DNA of 64,000 nt. Source: Adiantum capillus-veneris. Taxonomy: Eukaryota > Streptophyta > Polypodiopsida > Polypodiales > Pteridaceae. Numbering within the stretch: the first letter of the stretch is position 1; each line of letters opens with the position of its first letter. Positions 56,842-64,000 of this stretch are shown here, piece after piece. The position numbers and the translations under genes were made by a program. The stretch lies in contig CM043957.1 of assembly GCA_014529385.2 (NCBI GenBank), forward strand, positions 68,260,503 to 68,324,502, read 5' to 3'. The notes beneath the pieces are model-generated. The model saw nothing but the letters and a program-made list of their open reading frames with translations. It was not told where the DNA came from and did no database searches.

Positions 56842-57195
56842 TCACATTAAATGCTTCATAAAGATGAAGTTTTTAAAGGGATTAGACACTACCCTACCAT
56901 GGGTAAGACCGTCCTCAGTGGCATGCATTATTTCCACAAAGTTTGATATACATGCTATGTTGCCATCAACATCCACTTTGACCATTTCCATGATAAACTT
57001 TGAAGAAGGGAAAAACATCCAAGATGAAGTCAACATCGACAACAAAGATATACTGACGCTAGGATTCACCAACATTTGGCCTTTTTGACACCGAAGGAAC
57101 ACATAAACACATTTGCAAACACCATCTTTTGTTTTGAGCCTACACACCATGATAGGCATACATTCTTTGGTGGGGGGGGGGGGGGGGGGGGGCAT
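56842..57195 (-). pseudogene. Unrecognised coding-like stretch ending in a G tract
   Basis: The minus-strand frame has 117 residues. Its start is only the translated G tract (poly-Pro, 57172-57192). The rest reads KFIMEMVKVDVDGNIACISN and FVEIMHATEDGLTHGRVVSN. It looks protein-like but I cannot name it. It may be a piece of a retroelement polyprotein or of a host exon. Confidence 0.3.
57172..57192. repeat. Homopolymer G tract (21)
   Basis: Twenty-one G. It lies just beyond the copia-C array and is the third long G tract in this part of the window. Confidence 0.95.
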
Positions 57196-57325
57196 ATTGT
57201 TTGGTCTCCTCCTGCAGTTAAATTCTCTAGGAGAGACATTTGATTCCTACACCCTATTGTTAAATTCTCTAGGGGGAGGATACTTTGTACTTTCTCATGT
57301 GCTACTTTGACACACAAGGGGCAGA

Positions 57326-57544
57326 TTATTGGGACCGGCATTCATGTAAGGGTGCTTGTATTTTGTTGTCGGTGTTCTTATGTGCTGCCTCATGGACTTC
57401 TTTTTGAGCCACCTTGATAGTCTCAGTGAGAGAAGCTTTGACTTCATGTGTTTTTGCTAGCAGAGTTTTGTTCTGTTTTGTTTTCATCTCCTCAAGCTTA
57501 CTCAAATGTTGTTTGAGTTCAACATTCTCCAAAATAAGCTCTTG

Positions 57545-57550
<6 letters not shown>
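57326..57550 (-). pseudogene. Coiled-coil-like coding remnant next to (GA)n
   Basis: The minus strand reads LIQELILENVELKQHLSKLE, EMKTKQNKTLLAKTHEVKAS and LTETIKVAQKEVHEAAHKNT, a heptad-rich, Lys/Glu-rich stretch, and stops at 57326. Upstream on the same strand the frame runs into a Leu-Ser repeat that is only the (CT)n strand of the microsatellite. The helical part could be a fragment of a host or element protein. Confidence 0.35.

Positions 57551-57629
<79 letters not shown>
57548..57629. repeat. (GA)n microsatellite 1
   Basis: About 41 GA units. Confidence 0.98.
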
Positions 57630-57631
<2 letters not shown>

Positions 57632-57861
57632 ACTCACACGCTCTGGAATTTTGAGCAGAAGAGAGAGAGGGACAATTGTTGTTAGAGAGAGAGGATGAGG
57701 GGGAGGGTTCTGTGTGTGTGCGTAGGCGGTGGGCACGTGTATGTGTTTTTCAATCAACACAAGAAGCGGGGAGGATGTACGAGAGAGAAAGAGATAATGG
57801 CTACTCGGCACCTTTGAGCAGAACGGAGAGAGAGAGAGTATCAAGGGTGGTATGTTGTGCC

Positions 57862-57863
<2 letters not shown>

Positions 57864-57955
<92 letters not shown>
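57864..57955. repeat. (GA)n microsatellite 2
   Basis: About 46 GA units. Confidence 0.98.
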
Positions 57956-57960
<5 letters not shown>

Positions 57961-58108
57961 GGACTGGGTCCCACTAGCCAGAGAGGGAGAGGGAGAGTGT
58001 GGGTAAGTTAAATATAATGTGTGTGTGCATTTGCGTGTAGTTTCTTATGCGTCAAAAAGCAGGGTCAAGTGGAGTCTTAAGGGTCCTACAAAATAAGCGT
58101 AGTTTTTT

Positions 58109-58109
<1 letters not shown>

Positions 58110-58184
<75 letters not shown>
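58110..58184. repeat. (GA)n microsatellite 3
   Basis: About 37 GA units, followed by an imperfect GA-rich stretch to about 58260. All three blocks have purine on the plus strand. Confidence 0.97.
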
Positions 58185-58188
<4 letters not shown>

Positions 58189-58310
58189 AAAGGAGAGGGA
58201 AGAGACAGAGAGCGGGAGAAGAGAGAGAGAGAGAGAGAGAGGGAAGGAAAGGGAAAGATAATAAGCACGCTTCTAGCTGGGGAGGGTTTTTTTGTGAACC
58301 TTAGAAGAAA

Positions 58311-59990
58311 TAAGAGGACTTTCTCACAAGCAAACGTCGTCGGAGTCCGATTGTCGACCGAAGCTCAAAAACTTCCGTCGCATTCGTCTGTGATTGCAAA
58401 ATTTTGTCGGATCGTACACCAAAACTTGTGAACAGTTATCAGCTCATGTTAGGGAAAATTTTCACAAACCTCAAAAAATCATTGGCATTTGCATTCAAAC
58501 ACATCCAACATGTACAAGCAAGTCAAAAATAGCAGTTTTTATTTAATAACGACAAAGTCACAAATCGACCCGAAATATGTGAAGACACAAACCTCGACCA
58601 ATGAGGGCACCAAAGCACTCCAAATCATGCCTAATTATGCATCCAAAATTGCAAAATATGAATTTTTTAACAAAATTAATTAGAAATTAATGCAAAAATA
58701 ACTAAAAATGCCAAAAATTTTAAAAGAAAATCTAAAAAATTTCTAAAAAATCTCCATACATAGATGAATGGTACAAAAAAATCAAATCTCAATTAGCACA
58801 TTGATTCGTTTTTCAATTAATTCTCGCAGTGAAAATCTAAACTAGGCAATTAAATGGACAAAATTAGGTAAACAGTTAAAGCGATTAGAGTGTGTAAAAG
58901 CCTATTTTGAGCTTAAAAAAGGAGCAATCACTCATTACACATACCAAATTTTCAATCAAACATCAAAATAATCATGCATGTTAACCAACTTTTATGCACG
59001 TTGTCAAGAAGTGTGCAGTGCGACTAGGAAAGCATCGGGCCTTTGACTGTGAGGATTCATCGCAAAATCAAGCAAGGTGTAGATGATTTGAAGCCAAAAA
59101 CACACTAAAAAAGAATAAAACTCCAGCCATGAAAGCTCCACTTTGAAAATGAACCAAGCTCAACTCAAAATTCTTGTGTGTGTGAAGCTTAGGTGTAGCC
59201 TCGCTCCCAATTGCACAGATGCAGTGCTCATTCGACCTATTAAAAACCCTAAATATACGCTTCGATTCTTTCATTGTGACCATTTCATAAAAGCTTCAGT
59301 ACTTCATTGAAGAAGCCCAAGTAGCCTCACAGCCTCAACCATGTAGTGGAAGCAGCACGGGACTACACTAGCACCCTGTAGGAATGGCTATATCTTCTTG
59401 CTCATATGCCCAAATTAGCTCATTCTTAGCTCTAAAATTTTCCACATGACTTAGACAACAATGGTACCATCATTGGTGTGGCATTTTGAGCTATTTTGAG
59501 CTATTGTTAGGCTATTTTTAGCCATTTGTTTGCCCAAAAATGCCCCTTTTTGTCCGTAAAAAGCCCAAACGAGTTGCGAAAAATCCCTAAATTTGTAAAA
59601 AAATCCATTGGGCTCAAATACACATTGAATCTCATTTTTCCACTTGGTAAGAACTTTGGACACGTCTTTTATGCCCGTGCAAAAAACCTGCTATTTTTGG
59701 CCGAGATTGCCCGCATTGAACTTTCTAGGCAAAACGAGCGTGCCACTTCGAAACACTTGACATTTGTACATTCCTAAAGGAAATGGCATGATTTAATGTG
59801 TTAAAACATGCGATGGTGCCACGTCCCCGGCCTCGCCTACCCGGCAAAGTATGTATACGCATGCAACTATGGCAACCATTTTCCCATATATCACACTATG
59901 TACATCATAGCATTTGGTCCCACATAACAAAAGCATTGAGAGTGAGGTAGATATTTTGATTTCACATTATGGACGTGCCATGGCACGACA
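58311..59990 (-). mobile_element. Probable 3' LTR of the right-end gypsy, left edge unknown
   Basis: The right edge is firm: on the minus strand a polypurine tract (AGAGGGGGTGGA) is followed by TGTCGTGCCATGGCACG at 59990. The first 14 bases after TGT form a perfect palindrome (59974-59987). The left edge cannot be placed without the other LTR. The stretch is AT-rich and non-coding in my reading, and part of it may be ordinary spacer. Confidence 0.5.
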
Positions 59991-60131
59991 TCCACCCCCT
60001 CTAAACCTGCACATCCTCCGGCATGTGCCACACATATCTTTTGCAGGTTCAGTCTTCATTTAAGTCAACATACATATCAATTTCGTCATCACTTGCAACG
60101 AAATCTAACGCATCATCCTCTCGTTCTTCAA

Positions 60132-61378
60132 TTATATCCATAACATTTTCATTAGAGCCTTCATTTGACTTTCCTGTGAATCAAAGGGATTTGTATCACC
60201 TCTTCTTTTGAATAACTTGATTCTTTTCCCTGCAATGGGAATCTTCATTTTTGTCCCATCTAGTTCATGCAAGGTGTAAGTCGCATTCCCATGTACATGT
60301 TGAACCACATAAGGACCAAACCATCTCTTTGAAAGCTTTCTTATTGTTGAATGCTGGTTGTCAAGACTACTGTCATACACCAACACCCAATCACCTCCTC
60401 AATAGCTTTAGGTCTAAGCCTATGCCTCTTATCAAATATGTCTTTATTCTTTAACCTTGCATCTTTCAATCGTGCTACTGCATTCTCAATATCTTGGGCC
60501 CTTCTTTCTAACTGCTGTATGTGCAAAGCAAGAAGGTCTTCCCTACTCATTCCATCTTCCCAAGGTAATACATTCCATGTGGGAATTACATCCTCAATTG
60601 GAATTATAGGTTTTTGACCATACATCAACTCAAAAGGCATATCACCAGTAACTGAGCTATGAGTTTTACAATCAGCCCATAAAGCATAAGGCAATAACCT
60701 AAGCCACTCTCCCATTTTACCTTTGCACACCTTTGCCAAAGCTTTAATGTTAGGAGGATGCCCACGCTCCGATTTACCATTTCCCTCAGGATTATATGCA
60801 GTAGTGAGAGCAAGTTTAATGCCCAACCTAGAGAAAAACTCCCTTGCTTTGTCAGCATCCAACTCATCCCTATCCGCTGTTATTTTCCCAACACAACCAT
60901 AACGGCTAATTACATCATCCAAGAGGAACTTACATACCCCTTCTGTGATTTTTGTTCTTAGAGCACGACCTTCAACTTGATTGGTTAATTCTTCTCATGC
61001 AAGCACTATGTATCTCATTTTCCATAAGCCCAATGGCATTATAACCAGATCTACTACCCACTTGTAATGCATGGCCAACGGGTAAGTAGGGTGCAACCCA
61101 TCATGATGACCTACATTTGAATACATTTGACAGGTTTCACAGGACTCCACAAAGTGAGATACATCTTTATACATACCTTTCCACCAATACCTCTCTTTCA
61201 TTTTAGTAAAGGTGGCCCATACACCTCTATGTCCAGCATAAAGACTCTCATGAAACTTTTTCATGAGCTCATTTTGAGCGTCCTTATCACTCATGACTTT
61301 CATCAGCATTCCATTTCTTTGTTTTGGATGCTCCATAAGTACCCATCTTTCAAAAAGTATCCATAGGACTTTCTCCAT
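60132..61378 (-). pseudogene. Unusual gypsy integrase
   Basis: The zinc-binding part has FHESLYAGHRGVWATFTKMK and FVESCETCQMY (H-H-C-C pattern). The core starts KWVVDLVIMPLG and shows KITADRDELDADKAREFFSR, with the second Asp, and TTAYNPEGNGKSERGH, with the Glu. Ty3-type plant integrases usually have H-P-Q-T-D-G-Q-T-E at this point. PYALWADCKTHSSVTGDMPF, ELMYGQKPIIPIEDVIPTW and DKRHRLRPK follow. The end has RWFGPYVVQHVHGNATYTLH, the GPY/F module. Frame changes lie near 60995-60920 and 60390-60340. It would insert element cDNA; this copy is broken. Confidence 0.85.
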
Positions 61379-61599
61379 ATTCTTTTGAACTCTTGATCAG
61401 TCCACCCTTCTTGCCTTGTCAAAGTGCTCAGATAGCGTCCAATGAGTAACCAGTCACCTTGATATAGGTCCTCTATAAATGACTCAAGTGCATTTGACAG
61501 GCAAACATGATCACCCTTGGCATGAGAGATACTATAGAACTATGTGCCTACATCATCGCCCTCGACAACCATGTCTTCTTCATTTTCATACCTTTCTCT

Positions 61600-62103
61600 T
61601 TAAAGCATATCCGTAACTGGATTATCTTTCCCTGCATTATGCTTAAATTCTCGATTCAAGGACTTTATGTAGGCAATCCATCTCAACATAGCAATGTCAG
61701 GAGTTGAGCAACTTGTGATCATTCCAAGAAGGGGTAGACAATCAGTCTCCACTATTTCATTTTCTCCTATCAAATACTCTTTGTCACATTTCAAAGCTGT
61801 GAGTACTCCCCATAACTGTCTTTTTACCTGTGGATAGTTGCATTGACGAGCACTTAGGACTTTTTCTCCAAATCTCACCATATATCGCTTGCCATCATCA
61901 TCATCTTGCCCAATCGCCCATCCAATTCCTGTGGGGCTAGTATCCACTGTCACAATTACATATCTTCCACATTCATAGTTTGCTTTCCTCAAAGTTGGAG
62001 ACATAAGAAGCAACTTCTTTAATTTTCTCATGGCATGGATATGCATTTCTTCCCATTGAAACTTTTGGTTCTTTCTCAAAAGTTGATACAAAGGTTTTGC
62101 CAC
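61600..62103 (-). pseudogene. Unusual gypsy RNase H
   Basis: The frame reads PLYQLLRKNQKFQWEEMHIH, the RT/RNase H linker, then VIVTVDTSPTGIGWAIGQDD (first acidic residue), RQCNYPQVKRQLWGVLTALK, ETDCLPLL and DIAMLRWIAYIKSLNREFKH, ending NPVTDML. The usual Glu of the second motif (YPxxERE) is replaced in QVKRQLWG, so a catalytic residue may be lost. A stop follows VTDML and the frame runs on to the next domain. Confidence 0.82.
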
Positions 62104-62201
62104 ATGTGCATAATGCGGAATCTAGATAACATAAAACACGCATGCACCCAAGAACCTTCGAACCTCAGTAACATTTTTACATTTCTCTTTCATTCTCTAT
62201 A

Positions 62202-63253
62202 TTACATCAATCTTTGCAGGACCAGGCCTTCTACCATATGCCCGCACATATTTCCCACAATAAGAACTTTGCTCACACCAAATACTGACTTTTGGCCAGA
62301 CAAGGGAAGGTTCACCTCTTGCAACCTTGACAAGATATTATCACAATCATTGATATGGTTTTCCACATACTTGCGGCACCCCCTTGAGTCCAGAGCCACA
62401 TCTATATCGCTTACATCACATCCTTTGATTGGCACATCATCAAGGAAAGGCATTGTAGTTTGCGGTATGAAGTGATGTAGGACTTTGTTCATACCATTCA
62501 TCATATGTGCAACTGAATTAGTTGCCCCCTAAGGTAAGGTGCACATCCTTACTAAACCCAAGGGTGTCCTCATGGTAGTTAGGTCCCTGCTTTCCATTGC
62601 TAGTTGGAACTGATCATATCCTGAGTACAAATCTCCCATAGAATATATTGACCTTCCTGCAAATGCCTTTGCAAACCCACATTTCTGATTGTCACCTTAT
62701 TTATAGGTTGCATATCATGAATAAAGTATAAAGAACCATTTTTCTTTGGAACTTTGAACCACCTATTTGAATATGGAGCACAAGAAGGCTCCAAAATACC
62801 CATCTTGATCTTTTCATTAAGCACCTAAATGATTTTTGGCAAATGAGCCTTTGGAACAGGAATAGGCCTCAAGTTCCAAGGTACATGAGGGATAGTGATG
62901 ATTACCATAGGAGCAACAATGGATGGATCAACACACCCTATCTCATAGGGCTCAAATGCAAAAGCTTTTTTGTGTTTGGCAAGCATGTCTTCAAAGCATA
63001 TCTTTTCAGCTTTTGTCAAACTGTCCTCGCAACCAACCTTTAACTTCTCCAAAGAATCCTGTGTGAACTTGTGTCCAGTCTTCCTTGGGTCACGAAGGCT
63101 AGGTTGCAAAGCAGGTTGCTCCATCTTGTTTGTGCAATCTTTTGGTAGAGGTAATTCCATTGCTTTCACTTTCTTTGCCACAAACTTATACTTAGTCTCT
63201 ACTTGTACATCAACACATTGAGCATTTTTGAAATCCTCAATGACCTTGTACAT
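62202..63253 (-). pseudogene. Unusual gypsy reverse transcriptase
   Basis: Fingers: PWNLRPIPVPKAHLPKII, a stop at 62825, then LNEKIKMGILEPSCAPYSNR, WFKVPKKNGSLYFIHDMQPI and NKVTIRNVGLQ. The catalytic loop reads TTMPFLDDVPIKG, with both Asp kept. The segment between (62600-62504) is crowded with stops, for example near 62599 and 62530. Downstream are HINDCDNILSRLQEVNLPLS and CGHMVEGL. The domain is complete in outline but broken. FLDD instead of YVDD or YIDD marks the lineage. Confidence 0.82.
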
Positions 63254-64000
63254 TTCTATTTAGCATACTTTCACGACCTCACTTCCCATACGCAAATTGA
63301 AATCCACTAAAGACTCCAAGTCTTGCATAGTATCCACAAATGAACACTCATCAAACACACTTGCATTGCATTCACCATCTTCTAGCAAACCATTCATCTT
63401 CAAACCTCTTTGTAAACTATTTACATGTTGTTGTTCACCCCGCTTTAAGTCTTCACACTTTGTAAAAGCAATAGATCCATAAGTTGTTAATCCTACAAAA
63501 CCTGTAGAAAATGTTTCCTTTGCATATACATCATTCAAGAACTTTTCTCTTCTTGTACCACTGCAAACCCACTCTGCAATGGTACTTGTTCAAAACCCCT
63601 CGTATCCTTGTAGTCCTTGAATTATTTGTTTGTCTTTGGCAAGGGTTGCTCTCTAAGACTTTCACGATTCCTTTCATGGACCACACAAACAGTAAGGAAT
63701 TGTAATGCACGCTTCCCATCCTTGCTCCTAATCCTTGCATAAGCTGACCAATCATCCATCACCTTGGTTTCCATGCGAGTAGAAGTGATGTATGGTTGCC
63801 CAAGTATAAGAGGGCATGTAGACATCTCCTACACAAAGAAGTTTTGGTCATCTTTCACATCCTCTATAGTCACCTTTACATTTGGACAAGCTCCATACAG
63901 CTCCCCCGATGAGTTGTTCGCTACACAAATCATCCATCCATAATTTATATCGATTGGCCATTTTCCTTTTTGATACAGACTCTTTGACATGAGGTTAATT
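63254..64000 (-). pseudogene. Unusual gypsy protease end and linker
   Basis: At the window end the minus strand reads INLMSKSLYQKGKWPIDINY, then ELYGACPNVKVTIEDVKDD, a stop near 63829, and CPLILGQPYITSTRMETKV (the ILGxP motif of retropepsins). The active-site D-S-G should lie just outside the window, upstream of INLMSK. The linker (63538-63260) carries YAKETFSTGFVGLTTYGS and Cys/Glu-rich sequence without a known domain. It would process the polyprotein. Confidence 0.75.

Larger units (their letters stand above)
59991..64000 (-). mobile_element. Ty3/gypsy element of unusual lineage, continuing beyond the window
   Basis: Right to left: protease (from the window end to about 63622), a linker, RT (about 63253-62202), RNase H (62103-61600), integrase zinc finger and core (61378-60390) and a GPY/F-like end (60386-60132), then the polypurine tract (about 59991-60002). 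This order is that of gypsy. Motifs differ from common plant lineages (FLDDVPIKG in RT, YNPEGNGKSERGH in integrase). There is no chromodomain after GPY/F. Confidence 0.85.

Noticed and set aside
57414-58304. Open frames made of Arg-Glu repeats on the plus strand
   Set aside because: They are translations of the (GA)n blocks; the flanking parts have no recognisable domain.

Overview
The window looks like a repeat-rich stretch of a large land-plant nuclear genome. I found no complete single-copy host gene, no tRNA or rRNA, and nothing bacterial. The plant signals are Ty1/copia and Ty3/gypsy polyproteins of plant type, a CACTA-family transposase with short GT-AG introns, a Tat-type tRNA-Arg primer site, LINE pieces, and long (CA)n, (GA)n and G tracts. 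One gypsy lineage and two gypsy proteases with D-G-G active-site motifs make me lean towards a non-flowering plant (fern, lycophyte, bryophyte or gymnosperm), but this is a weak inference. Every coding region carries stops, frameshifts or truncations.

Layout: 1-2530, the 3' end of a chromodomain gypsy and its probable LTR. 2615-6816, a minus-strand gypsy truncated in RT, with protease, gag, primer site and LTR. 7240-10364, a CACTA transposase pseudogene (Tnp2, DUF4218 and DUF4216 regions, three introns). 11790-17615, a minus-strand Tat-like gypsy reduced to gag-protease with a 2 kb LTR holding a 65-71 bp tandem repeat. 17616-24153, an old plus-strand copia interrupted by a complete minus-strand copia (17735-23463, flanked by ATCTT), then fused to a fragment of a third copia (24154-26297). 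28250-34060, a 158-159 bp satellite split by a complete copia (28771-33928, flanked by CCTTT). 36317-39100, LINE RT, a possible gag piece and a gypsy integrase/chromodomain piece. 41237-42486, a LINE-type ORF1. 42825-43523, an unrecognised Cys-rich coding-like stretch. 44955-56820, an LTR-sharing tandem array of an internally deleted copia. 56842-58310, coding-like pieces and GA microsatellites. 59990-64000, a minus-strand gypsy of unusual lineage that runs off the window.

The genes do not form a pathway; the region records successive transposition, nesting and recombination. The points most worth following are: a non-coding module shared by the 5' leaders of a gypsy and a copia element; the tandem array whose three reverse transcriptases all carry YVDG instead of YVDD; the atypical gypsy lineage at the right end; and the Cys-rich stretch with no recognised family. 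I saw no new enzymatic or defence system.
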